A stretch of 64,000 nucleotides of DNA from Neisseria sp. (GCF_030523955.1 NZ_JAUNHL010000002.1:36932-100931), one strand, 5' to 3'; shown: positions 54,618 through 62,521, counted from the stretch's first letter. Notes: generated by a model from the letters alone, not told the origin. Made by a program: numbers and translations.

Positions 54618-54631
54618 TTGCTTGGCTGGTG

Positions 54632-56407
54632 TTATTTCGGCTCGGGCGGCTCAATGTCGATTAGTACATAATGCGCCCCATGCCCGCGCTTTTTGTGGGT
54701 AAAGCGGTTTTCTTTTTCGTTACGCTTTAGCCAGTCTGCATCATGTAACACACGGCAAACCTTATTCCGTTCAAAGCTGCCGCATATTTCGTCAAGAAAC
54801 ACGGCGGGAATAATCCAATACTCATCGGTTTCTTTCTGCTCTCCTCGCTTAATCCAGCCCGCATGATTGCGGTCGGTGCTGCCGCCTATGGTGCTGTTCC
54901 AGTCGGTAAATCTCACGCTCTGCCCAAACCGCTGCATAAAGTCGCTTGTCTGCTCTCTGATTTTCTCATCTTCATATTTGCCCGTTCCATTGGTCGCTAA
55001 CCATTCGTCAAAGCATTGTTTCACACCGGCCATGCCCACACCAGCGGGCAAGCCGGTAACAGGGGCGGCCATCTCTAGGGCGGCTGAAACCAATGCAAAG
55101 CGGCGGGCAACACGGCGGGCTTGGCCGGAAAGCTCGGGCAATGTCGCCATAAATGCGGCGATACGCTCTTTAATGGCTGCCGGTGTGGTTTGGTCTATCA
55201 GGCGGATAAATGCGCGCCCCGCGTGGCTGTGGTGCTGCTCTGCGGCTTCCTGCAAATGCTCCGACAATAACGCGCCATCGGTAAAGCCGTGCAGCGTGTC
55301 ATAAATGCCGTATTGTGCAGCGGCTCGGATATTGGGTAAGCGGGTTGCCTGCCCTGCGTTCCAGTCGTTATCTGCTTTCAGAATGCTGCTCGGTGTCTTT
55401 TCGCCGGTGGAAAGCATCAACACACGCCAGCGGGTCAAGGCTCGGTTGCCGCCGTCTTTTGCGCCCTGTGCTTTGTTCACGCCATTCATCAGGCTATACA
55501 CGGTATTACCTATCACTTTGGGCGCGGCTTGGCTGATTTCGTCCAACACTAACAGGCCGTCATTGCGGGCGGCTGCGGTGTTGTTAAACGCTAAGGCCGT
55601 ACCTTGCCATGTCATGATGCTTTCAGACGGCTTGCCCCATACACTCAAGGCCACACGCGCGGCGGTCTTCTTGCCGTCCGATGAATCGCCATACAGATGA
55701 AAACCGCCTGATTCTTCGCCCAATAACGACAATAGCGGCGCGGCTAAGGCGGTACCAAGGGCAAGGCATAGGCGGCTGTTACCGGCTGCATAACGGGCTA
55801 TTTGCTGTTGCCATGCTTCCAGCGTTCCCGCCGGTGTGTAGGCTGCTGCTTGGCTGGTGTCGCCATTGTAGATAATGCGCGGTGCTTCTTTGCTATCGTG
55901 GATTGCTTCACCATTGGGCAACAGGTAAACGCCGTCATGCCAGCCCGCGCGGTCGGTAATGGTGTAAGGGGTGTTGCTGCCGTGGTTTTGCAGATAATCG
56001 GATAAACGCTCACGCTTCACGCGCCCGCTCAAGATGGTAATGCCGTATTGCTGTAATTGCCGCCAGCCTGCATTGCTGCCTATATCGGCCTGCGGTATGG
56101 CGGCCTGTTTGGTTTGCCGTGTCAGGCGGTCGCGCCATTCAATTATGCGGTAATGGCTGCCTTGTTCGTCTATGCCGCGCCCGATTAAGGCTATCGGGTC
56201 GGCCAGCAATAACGGCGGCTGTTCGTGGGCGTTGCCGTCTTTGTCGTGGGTAATGCCGATGTAATGCACACCATTGCTTTTTACTTCATAGCGGGGCTTT
56301 AACTGGTAGCTTTCACCGCCATTGCCGCCCACACCTTCAAACATTTTAATAAAATCGGGTTTGCTGCCGGTGTCGGCCTGCTTGTCTTTCTCTGCGGTGG
56401 TTGTCAT
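54632..56407 (-). CDS. DUF927 helicase-like replication protein with altered Walker A
   Basis: This 591-aa protein is a DUF927 family member, usually encoded next to a primase in P4-like islands and thought to be a replicative helicase. After an N-terminal domain of about 200 residues comes the ATPase region (LALGTALAAPLLSLLGEESG, then GGFHLYGDSSDGKKTAARVA). The Walker A position reads GDSSDGKKT, with Lys where Thr or Ser should follow the invariant Lys. Walker B is GLLVLDEISQA. It lies 74 bases after the broken primase gene. Confidence 0.85.
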   Translation of the reverse strand: MTTTAEKDKQADTGSKPDFIKMFEGVGGNGGESYQLKPRYEVKSNGVHYIGITHDKDGNAHEQPPLLLADPIALIGRGIDEQGSHYRIIEWRDRLTRQTKQAAIPQADIGSNAGWRQLQQYGITILSGRVKRERLSDYLQNHGSNTPYTITDRAGWHDGVYLLPNGEAIHDSKEAPRIIYNGDTSQAAAYTPAGTLEAWQQQIARYAAGNSRLCLALGTALAAPLLSLLGEESGGFHLYGDSSDGKKTAARVALSVWGKPSESIMTWQGTALAFNNTAAARNDGLLVLDEISQAAPKVIGNTVYSLMNGVNKAQGAKDGGNRALTRWRVLMLSTGEKTPSSILKADNDWNAGQATRLPNIRAAAQYGIYDTLHGFTDGALLSEHLQEAAEQHHSHAGRAFIRLIDQTTPAAIKERIAAFMATLPELSGQARRVARRFALVSAALEMAAPVTGLPAGVGMAGVKQCFDEWLATNGTGKYEDEKIREQTSDFMQRFGQSVRFTDWNSTIGGSTDRNHAGWIKRGEQKETDEYWIIPAVFLDEICGSFERNKVCRVLHDADWLKRNEKENRFTHKKRGHGAHYVLIDIEPPEPK

Positions 56408-56443
56408 AATTCAATCTCCGTTAAATGCTTTATCTGTGCGCAA

Positions 56444-56455
56444 AGGCCGTCTGAA
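56444..56455 (+). repeat. AG-dialect uptake sequence
   Basis: AGGCCGTCTGAA between primase and DUF927 gene. Confidence 0.85.
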
Positions 56456-56480
56456 CATTCAGGCGGCTTTTGCTTTGCCG

Positions 56481-57566
56481 TCAATCGTTGATACCGCCCG
56501 CCGCTTCCGCTGCTTGAATGGCGTTCAATTCGTCTAGGGCATCGGTGTCGGGGGTGTCGCTTTTCCAAGTAAACACGTCTAAGCCTGCCTGTATTGCCCG
56601 CCGTGCCAGCTTGTCGGCCGCTTCCAATCCTGCGGGGTCATGGTCGGCGTAAATGCCCAATGCCTGCAATTCAGGCGGCCATTTGAATGCTTTCAGGCCG
56701 CTGGTGCTTAAACAGGCTGATACCGGCCAGCCGGTTAATTCATGCGCGGCTAAGGCGGTTTCTATGCCTTCACACACCATCAGGGCATTGTTTACCGGCT
56801 GAAACAGTCTCACGGCATGGCCTGATAACCAACTCATACCCTCAAATCTCACTTGCATTTTTTTCGCCGGTAATTGCGCTCCCGTTTCAGGGTGATGCAG
56901 ATTCAATTTAGTGTGGCTCTGCGTATGGCTGCCGCTGTCGCCCTGCGGTTTGGTGTAGCAGCGTTTCAGGTAGGTAATGTGCAAACCTGCAAGTGTGCCG
57001 TCTGCTTCGGTAATGGCGGCAACCATGGCGGGAAAGCGGCCTATTTCTTTCCAGCCGTCTGAACATTCCGCCCAATACGGCAAGGCGGCGTGATACCGCA
57101 ATGCTTCGGGGTATGGCTCGGCTATGGTTTAGCCCCTGCCTTGCAGATACCCGCTAACAGGGTCGCCATCGCTCACCGGCGCGGCTTGCTCCCATATCGC
57201 GGCCAGTTTGTTCAGGCGGTCTTTGGGCGGTGTTTTAGGGGGCGGTGCCACACGCGGCGCGGCGGTCGGTGCTGGCGCGGTCATGCCCAATACGCCGGCA
57301 ACGGCTAACGCTGCTTCATGGAATGAATAGCCGAAATAGTGCATCAGCAAATCAAAGCCATCGCCTGCGCCGTTTTTGTAGTGGGTGCAGATAAAACCGC
57401 CGTTGCCGCCTTTATCGTCAAACCGGTAGCGGTCTGTTCCGCCGCAAGCGGGGTATGGCTGGTGTTTGTTGGCCAGGCTTTCAGACGGCAAACCAAGCGC
57501 GGTTAAAATGCCGTGCCAGTTACCAGCGGCGCGTTGTCGGATTTCGTGATGATCAAGGCGGCTCAT
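56481..57566 (-). pseudogene. P4-type primase broken by in-frame ochre codon
   Basis: An N-terminal zinc-finger part (57129-57566) and a C-terminal Toprim part (56481-57101) lie in the same frame and are separated only by TAA at 57129-57131; the frame then continues TIAEPYPEALRYHAALPYW. A single T-to-A change from TTA would explain it. The zinc finger is also damaged: YPAC and CTHY replace the expected CPxC and CxxC, each by G-to-A. Toprim motifs are MVCEGIETALAAHEL and GIYADHDPAGLEAADKLA. Readthrough is conceivable but the Cys losses argue for decay. Confidence 0.8.
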
Positions 57567-57745
57567 TGTGCAGCTCCTTTCGGTATCGGCTCATAAACAA
57601 CGGCGGCCATCGGGTCGGCGGTATAGACTTGCTCCCATGCGGCGGGCTGCTCTGCTGCCACTGGTTCAGCGGTTGCGGGCTTGGTGCAGGCATAGGCGGT
57701 CATGACAACGGCGGCGGCCAAAGCGGTGCGGATAGCGTATTTCAT
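57563..57745 (-). CDS. Small exported or lipoprotein-like protein
   Basis: This 60-aa protein begins MKYAIRTALAAAVVMTAYAC, a signal peptide with a Cys that fits a lipobox only loosely (AYAC), then a Pro/Ala/Glu segment. It overlaps the broken primase by 4 bases. An in-frame extension to 57793 is not used because this ATG gives the signal peptide. Function unknown. Confidence 0.5.
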   Translation of the reverse strand: MKYAIRTALAAAVVMTAYACTKPATAEPVAAEQPAAWEQVYTADPMAAVVYEPIPKGAAQ

Positions 57746-57758
57746 GGCGGTTATCCTT

Positions 57759-58109
57759 TCAGTCGCGTTGGTTGGCGGTATAGTCCAAATCATTAGCCCA
57801 CTCGTTTAACATGGTTCGGCTCTCGCCCAATAGCAGGGTTTGGGTCAGGCCGTGGTAAAAGTCGGCTCCCTGTGATTCCACGTTCTCTTGCGGTATTGAG
57901 TTCATTACTATGCCCATACCGTGCTGAATATCGGCAAGATGGTTTTCCGCGCCCTTCATCAATTCGGTTAAGACTTCCGTTTCCTGCTTGCTCAATTGGC
58001 GAATTTGCGGCTCGGCCAGTTTGAACAGGTTGTCCAACAAGCTGCAAAGACAGGTATAGCCTGCGGTAGCGTTGATGGTTTTAGGGGTGTTGGTGGTGTT
58101 GGTTTTCAT
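57759..58109 (-). CDS. Hypothetical protein
   Basis: This 116-aa protein is alpha-helical with a Cys pair near the N-terminus (YTCLCSLLDNLFKLAEPQIR) and a Gln/Glu-rich centre. It lies in the middle of the replication unit. No family recognised. Confidence 0.55.
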   Translation of the reverse strand: MKTNTTNTPKTINATAGYTCLCSLLDNLFKLAEPQIRQLSKQETEVLTELMKGAENHLADIQHGMGIVMNSIPQENVESQGADFYHGLTQTLLLGESRTMLNEWANDLDYTANQRD

Positions 58110-58251
58110 GATATTTGCTCACTTTCCGGCGGTGCTTTACTTTTGTCATGACTGATATAAATCAATCACTTACAGAAACACACGCCCAATTAAAGATGTA
58201 GTTCCCCCTGCTGTAACGCATATCAGCAATAGCAAGGGCGGTTATTGGGGC

Positions 58252-58461
58252 TTAGTTTGGCGTGTGGCCGTCTGAAAGCTGCCAGCCGTAACGACTGCAA
58301 AACAAACGCACGGCCAGTAATGCGCTCTCACGCGTGTAAGCAACGGCAATACGCTGCCAGCACTGATTGTCGGGGCGCATGATTTCAACCGTGTAGCTGG
58401 TGTGTGGTTGGTCGGTATCCCATGTGTCGCGGTAAACACGATAAGCGGCGGTGTAATTCAT
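58252..58461 (-). CDS. Small hypothetical protein
   Basis: This 69-aa protein starts MNYTAAYRVYRDTWDTDQPH and is mostly beta. It lies 2 bases after the next gene upstream. Start at 58461 was chosen over 58497. It carries an uptake-like core near its 3' end. No family recognised. Confidence 0.5.
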   Translation of the reverse strand: MNYTAAYRVYRDTWDTDQPHTSYTVEIMRPDNQCWQRIAVAYTRESALLAVRLFCSRYGWQLSDGHTPN

Positions 58462-58463
58462 GG

Positions 58464-58673
58464 TTACACCCCGCCCGAAACGATACGGCAAACACACCAG
58501 CGGCGGCCGGTCTGAATGATGTTGAAACGGTAATTGAGTTTGCAGCGTTGCAAGCGGTCGATATGGCGGCCTGCTTCGGCCAGCGTATCAAAGCTGCGGA
58601 TTTTTTGAGAAATAATCGGGCGCGTGAATGCGCTGCGGATAGGCTTTGCGGTCTGTGTTTGATGATTCTGCAT
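58464..58673 (-). CDS. Small hypothetical protein, first gene after the noncoding RNA-like region
   Basis: This 69-aa protein has RSFDTLAEAGRHIDRLQRCK and ends CRIVSGGV. It is the first gene downstream of the structured noncoding region and would be controlled by it if the P4 analogy holds. No family recognised. Confidence 0.5.
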   Translation of the reverse strand: MQNHQTQTAKPIRSAFTRPIISQKIRSFDTLAEAGRHIDRLQRCKLNYRFNIIQTGRRWCVCRIVSGGV

Positions 58674-59029
58674 TTTGAATGCTCTCTTTCATGTTGGCTT
58701 AATCAAGCCGCTGCAACTTCTCACGGTTGCGGGGCGGCAAGCAAAGGGCAAAGGGTGAGAAACTGGCAACATGAACCAGCAAGGCATAGCCTTACTTTGC
58801 CCCCGCTTACCATTGAAAGAGATAATGCAAGGGGAAACGCAAGCGTAAAAAATCCGCTTCAATCCTGTGAAGATTTGGGCGGCTGCTTGCCATGTTGTTC
58901 AGCTTCTCACGGCTGAATCTGCTATTGAACAGATGACCGTATTATTGCCTGATTGCCCGTTACTCTGCAAGCGTGCTGCAATTACCAAAGGGTAACGGCT
59001 TGATTAAGCGGGGAATGTTTTCAGACGGT
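58674..59029 (-). ncRNA. Noncoding region with self-complementary triad, P4 immunity-RNA-like
   Basis: The 356-base gap contains GTGAGAAACTGGCAACATG (58755-58773) whose complement occurs twice: 58891-58910 (CATGTTGTTCAGCTTCTCAC, near-perfect) and 58690-58724, where CATGTTG and CTTCTCAC are separated by a hairpin GGCTTAATCAAGCC. A further stem GGGCAAAG/CTTTGCCC lies between. The outer edges carry an inverted GCTTAATCAAGCCG (58697 and 58997). In P4, immunity depends on a short RNA that pairs with sites on both sides in the leader of its operon. The same layout, in the equivalent place, is seen here. Confidence 0.5.
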
Positions 59030-59713
59030 CTAAGCAGTTAATACCGCCTGTTGCTGTATAGCGGCACGGGTCGGGGCGGCCATGGTAAACAACAACTGTT
59101 TACGCTCTTGATATGGCAAGCCTTGCCCGATTAATGCGCTGTTTTGTGCTTCAAGGCGGATTAATGTTTTCAAGGCGGTTTTATCCAGCTTGGCGCGGTC
59201 TATCGCTTCGCGCTTGCCTGTCAGGGCTTCATTGCACAAAAGGGCTTCATTGCTGTAATGGTGTGATTGGGTGCCTTTGCCTGCTGCTTGGCGGCTTGCC
59301 TGCAAGATTTCAGACATGATTTGATAGCCTAGCTTGCTTTCGGCTCTTGCTGATTCCCATGCTTTACCGCCACTCATGATTTCTTCAATTTGTTCATCAC
59401 ACCAAACCGCAAAATCAACATCACACCAGCGGGCAAAAGCTACGGCTAGTTTCGGGTGCAGCCATGTGCCTTGCCTGCTTAAGTCATTACCGCCTTTAAT
59501 GGTTTTTACGAAGTGAGATTTTCTCACTTCGGGTTTATTCTGCTTCTGTGCTTCAGCCTTGCACAAAGCCGCTATATACCGCTCTGTATCGGGCAAACGT
59601 AACCAGTCGATAGGCCGCTTGCCAAACATGGCCGCTATTTCGGTTGCGTTAAACCATGCTTTGCGGTCAGCGGTAACTCCGCTGCCGTTATAGTTCAAAA
59701 TAAGCAATTTCAT
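59030..59713 (-). CDS. KilA-N domain protein
   Basis: This 227-aa protein has an N-terminal KilA-N domain (NATEIAAMFGKRPIDWLRLP and GTWLHPKLAVAFARWCDVDF), a phage DNA-binding domain common in antirepressors, and a helical C-terminus rich in Gln and Ala. It overlaps the HTH gene upstream by 4 bases. It precedes the noncoding RNA-like region, suggesting a control role. Confidence 0.8.
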   Translation of the reverse strand: MKLLILNYNGSGVTADRKAWFNATEIAAMFGKRPIDWLRLPDTERYIAALCKAEAQKQNKPEVRKSHFVKTIKGGNDLSRQGTWLHPKLAVAFARWCDVDFAVWCDEQIEEIMSGGKAWESARAESKLGYQIMSEILQASRQAAGKGTQSHHYSNEALLCNEALTGKREAIDRAKLDKTALKTLIRLEAQNSALIGQGLPYQERKQLLFTMAAPTRAAIQQQAVLTA

Positions 59714-60027
59714 ACCCCTGCTCCTTTCTCTACTGCCAGTGCCAGCGTGAAAATGCCATGCTTCACGGTCTTGCCGTGCTTGTTAACGTGTGGCTGCATG
59801 GTGCAGATGATTGGATAACCTGCCGCCCGTAATTCACTGATACGCGCGGGAAAGCCCATAATGCCCATTTGCGCGGCCTGATAGTGGGTCAGGCTCTGCC
59901 CGCTCTGCAACACGGCTAGGATTTCGCCGCATTGAGATGTGGGCGAAAAGCGGTTATCATGGCGGGCGTGGTGAAGGCCGTCTGAAATGCTCTTGCTGGT
60001 GTTTCGGGCGGTTTTGTTTTGTTGCAT
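59710..60027 (-). CDS. Winged helix-turn-helix protein
   Basis: This 105-aa protein has an HTH of the phage type: GEILAVLQSGQSLTHYQAAQ, MGFPARISELRAAGYPIIC and a wing. It is a likely transcriptional regulator of the island. Tightly coupled to KilA-N (ATGA) and 10 bases after AlpA. Confidence 0.75.
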   Translation of the reverse strand: MQQNKTARNTSKSISDGLHHARHDNRFSPTSQCGEILAVLQSGQSLTHYQAAQMGIMGFPARISELRAAGYPIICTMQPHVNKHGKTVKHGIFTLALAVEKGAGV

Positions 60028-60037
60028 AGCGTCCCCC

Positions 60038-60292
60038 TTATACTCGATTGTTTGCGGCCAAATTACCGATATAGTCGCTGATTTCGCTTTCCAGCCATGC
60101 GGTGCTGTTTTCCCCTACTTTAATCGGGCGCGGTAAGTCGGCACGGTGGTGGCGGCTCTTTGGGTTGTTCCAGTTCCACCATGTGGAAACAGAAACGCCA
60201 AACAGGGCGGCGCATTCTTTGGCACGGATAAGTTTATTTACTTGCACTGGATAGATTCCTATCGCGTTGTTTACGATAGGTGCATTTTGCAA
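60038..60292 (-). CDS. AlpA-family regulator/excisionase
   Basis: This 84-aa protein has a MerR-like HTH: LIRAKECAALFGVSVSTWWN and the LPRPIKVGENSTAWLESEIS wing, typical of AlpA, which activates excision and replication genes in P4-like elements. It heads the AlpA-HTH-KilA-N control cluster. Confidence 0.85.
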   Translation of the reverse strand: MQNAPIVNNAIGIYPVQVNKLIRAKECAALFGVSVSTWWNWNNPKSRHHRADLPRPIKVGENSTAWLESEISDYIGNLAANNRV

Positions 60293-60310
60293 AATAAAAA
60301 TGCATAAAAA

Positions 60311-60345
60311 AATGGAATTAGGATTTTATTTAACCTAATTCCATT
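60311..60345 (-). terminator. Terminator of the 257-aa gene
   Basis: Perfect 12-bp stem AATGGAATTAGG / CCTAATTCCATT with a 10-base loop; a run of T follows on the minus strand. Confidence 0.9.
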
Positions 60346-60394
60346 CAGTGAAAGCCTTATAAATAAAGGCTAGAAAGGTAGATTACCTTTAAAT

Positions 60395-61168
60395 TTATTT
60401 CTGTGGTTTACGTCCAGTCGATGCCCATTCAGGGCGGATAACCTGCGCTATTCTGCTTGCCATGGTTTGGGTGATTTTGTCGTTTGAATGGCTAACTACC
60501 CATGCGGCAATATCTGCATTATCAGGGTGAGTATCTCTCTCAAGTGGGTTAGCATTACCCCAAAATTTTGAAAAAGCAGAATTAGCAAGTTTTAAAGCTA
60601 ATGGCCGCTCATGGAAAGCCCTCTGTTCAGTCTCATCATTTTCACTAGCACTTATTCCAAGTTCTGCAAGTAGTGCAGCATTCTTCATTTCTTGTATTTT
60701 CTCTTTTTCCTGTTGTATATCCGCTAAAACTTTATCAACATTTGGTAAATCTACATAATCTTTATGAAGAATCCTGTGGGCATATTCTATTACTTGGCTC
60801 TTGAACAGAAAAAAATCAGTTTTAAAAAACTCCTCCCCTTCAAAATCAAATTCGGCTATGCTTTGTAAATAAAGATAAAATGGTCGTGCTATATCGCTTT
60901 TCCTATATTCTGTTTGCGTGATATCCAATCTAAAGGCATCTTCATCAATCATGCCGTCATCAGTAAAAGAGCCTTCTTCTTCGTCTCTTAAAACCGTTAC
61001 ATGGCCAAAACCATCATTTAACCTTTCGTTATAATCAATCAGTAAAAACCTTGCTATATCTAATAAATGCGCTTCTCCTCCATCTGCCCTTTGAATATAC
61101 TTCAATGCATTTTCAAATGATATGTAAAGGCTATTCTTTTTTTCTAGCTCCTTTTGGATAAAACTCAT
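60395..61168 (-). CDS. Hypothetical protein of the right island
   Basis: This 257-aa protein is acidic in its first half (VTVLRDEEEGSFTDDGMIDE) and basic at its end (IAQVIRPEWASTGRKPQK). Its N-terminus resembles the small protein next to integrase 1. No domain recognised. It stands alone with a strong terminator and is AT-richer than its neighbours, which suggests a recently acquired cargo gene. It follows the Phd antitoxin by 117 bases, but nothing in it resembles a known toxin. Confidence 0.55.
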   Translation of the reverse strand: MSFIQKELEKKNSLYISFENALKYIQRADGGEAHLLDIARFLLIDYNERLNDGFGHVTVLRDEEEGSFTDDGMIDEDAFRLDITQTEYRKSDIARPFYLYLQSIAEFDFEGEEFFKTDFFLFKSQVIEYAHRILHKDYVDLPNVDKVLADIQQEKEKIQEMKNAALLAELGISASENDETEQRAFHERPLALKLANSAFSKFWGNANPLERDTHPDNADIAAWVVSHSNDKITQTMASRIAQVIRPEWASTGRKPQK

Positions 61169-61285
61169 CTCTACGCTCCCCTGCGCTCTTTCCCCATCAA
61201 AATCAAAACCACACCAGCAAGGCTAGGGAATGCCCTGTTTTCGCCGTTGGTAGCTAATCGCGGGCTAGGTGTGGCGGTAAACGTT

Positions 61286-61459
61286 TCAGACGGCCTTTGC
61301 AGTTTCCTGTGTTTGGCCGGTCAATTTCAGATATTCCGCATAAGTCATCAATACAAATTCAGGCTTGCCCCGATTGGTTACGATAACCGGCGTGGCTTGC
61401 GCGGCCTGCTTTGCCTTTCCGCGTTGCTGGTTAAATTCGCGGCTTGTCATGGTTTTCAT
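61286..61459 (-). CDS. Phd/YefM-family antitoxin without visible toxin
   Basis: This 57-aa protein has the Phd/YefM pattern: MTSREFNQQRGKAKQAAQAT, PVIVTNRGKPEFVLMTYAEY. Start at 61459 was chosen; a longer frame to 61486 lacks support. No toxin gene of a known family is next to it. A 14-bp palindrome lies upstream. It carries AG-DUS at its 3' end. Confidence 0.75.
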   Translation of the reverse strand: MKTMTSREFNQQRGKAKQAAQATPVIVTNRGKPEFVLMTYAEYLKLTGQTQETAKAV

Positions 61460-61491
61460 GATTGCTTTTTCCTTACTCGGAATCATCGGAT

Positions 61492-61505
61492 AATGTAGCT
61501 ACATT
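61492..61505. promoter_or_regulatory. Palindromic operator upstream of phd-like gene
   Basis: AATGTAGCTACATT is a perfect 14-bp palindrome, 33 bases before the antitoxin start. Phd antitoxins autoregulate by binding such sites. Confidence 0.6.
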
Positions 61506-61557
61506 TTACCATGCAATAGACGGCATTCAACGTGATTGCATAACTTAGGCAGCAAAA

Positions 61558-61587
61558 AGCCCCGCCGCATTGCAAACGGTCGGGGCT
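61558..61587 (-). terminator. Terminator of the 40-aa acidic peptide gene
   Basis: GCCCCG / CGGGGC stem with a 16-base loop and T-runs on both strands. Confidence 0.75.
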
Positions 61588-61733
61588 GTATTTTTCGGGC
61601 TTCAGTTTTATACAAAATTATACATAGCATGGCTAATTATACAAATGCTGTATAACGCGCAAAAAAACACCAGCGGCGCGGCTGGTGTTGGGGTAAATCT
61701 GCTACACGGTAAGCATTGGCAATATGGCCGCCG

Positions 61734-61856
61734 TTACCAATCAAAATCAGGTATCGTAAAATCAACATTGGTAAAATCTACATCCAAAATTAATGCGTCG
61801 ATAGCTTGGCTAAAATCCGATTGCAATTGAACAAAATCTACTTGCTGGTCTGTCAT
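61734..61856 (-). CDS. 40-aa highly acidic peptide
   Basis: An ATG with AGGA eight bases upstream starts MTDQQVDFVQLQSDFSQAID and continues ALILDVDFTNVDFTIPDFDW. It contains nine Asp and no Lys or Arg, with repeated DF pairs. It has its own terminators on both sides. The lack of basic residues and small size are like DNA mimics (anti-restriction or anti-CRISPR proteins), but no family is recognised. Confidence 0.5.
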   Translation of the reverse strand: MTDQQVDFVQLQSDFSQAIDALILDVDFTNVDFTIPDFDW

Positions 61857-61895
61857 TGTGTTAATCCTGTTTTGATAATTTCAAATAAAAAAATT

Positions 61896-61921
61896 CCCTG
61901 CCATTGTTGAAATGGTCAGGG
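61896..61921. terminator. Bidirectional terminator
   Basis: CCCTG-CCATT / AATGG-t-CAGGG with T/A runs on both sides. Confidence 0.75.
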
Positions 61922-62005
61922 TTTTGTTTTGGCTCCCCAAAGTCAGCTAGGCGTTTCTTTACGTTATAAAGATAAAGCATCATCCATTCCCTCGCGCGTA
62001 TTGCT

Positions 62006-62025
62006 TTTTCCTGATATCAGGAAAA
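62006..62025. promoter_or_regulatory. Perfect 20-bp palindrome
   Basis: TTTTCCTGATATCAGGAAAA between two related direct repeats; a likely operator, about 150 bases before the acidic peptide gene. Confidence 0.6.
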
Positions 62026-62336
62026 TGGTCTAATACTTACTTCATCCATTCTCGCGTTCTCGCGCGCGCGCGCGTATTGCTCCGAAAACTCATCATTTCC
62101 CGCTATATGCTTAGGGCATTATAGCAGCTTACTGCCAAAGGTAAAAATACCCAATACCCGTTAATGGCTCAAATTTCCGATTTAACAGCATTTATCCCAA
62201 AAGGTATGCAAAGGGGGTATTTCCAAGCCAAGAAATGCGCTCTGTGATGAAATTTACCGCCCTGCTGTCGATTTTCTGAATATGCAGTCATCACACCGAC
62301 AATTTAATCAGCAACCAAAGCGGAAAAACTAAAAAT

Positions 62337-62450
62337 GTTCCCGCTGCGTTCCCGCTCTGTTCCCGCTGATAGAATATGGTTAATTATAAAAATATGTATA
62401 TATATTATATGGTTATGTATTGATGTTCCCGCGTTCCCGCTGTTCCCGCT
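62337..62450. repeat. Iteron array 2 (GTTCCCGCT)
   Basis: GTTCCCGCT at 62337, 62348, 62359, 62433 and 62442, and GTTCCCGCG at 62425. Same motif as array 1 but in opposite orientation. Confidence 0.75.
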
Positions 62451-62494
62451 GTTTTTCTCGCGCGCGTATGGTGTTTTTCTCAAGGCAATAAAAA

Positions 62495-62517
62495 ACACCA
62501 GCCGATTAAGCTGGTGT
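62495..62517 (-). terminator. Terminator of integrase 2
   Basis: ACACCAGC / GCTGGTGT stem with a 7-base loop; on the minus strand a T-run follows. An AG-DUS overlaps the integrase stop. Confidence 0.85.
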
Positions 62518-62521
62518 GTTT

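Larger units (their letters stand above)
61857..62521. other. 665-base noncoding regulatory and origin-like region
   Basis: No gene found. From left: a bidirectional terminator (61896-61921), paired CATCCATTC...CGCGTATTGCT repeats with alternating CG tracts (61981-62004 and 62043-62081), a perfect 20-bp palindrome (62006-62025), iteron array 2 (62337-62450) and the integrase terminator (62495-62517). The concentration of repeats suggests an origin and control region. Confidence 0.65.

Noticed and set aside
61513..61527. AATAGACGGCATT as a third att-associated site
   Set aside because: Similar to the TTAGAC-GCATT motif but single, with no tRNA end copy beside it.
61570..61830. 86-codon plus-strand frame
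   Set aside because: No ribosome-binding site; covers a terminator and the reverse strand of the better supported 40-aa gene.
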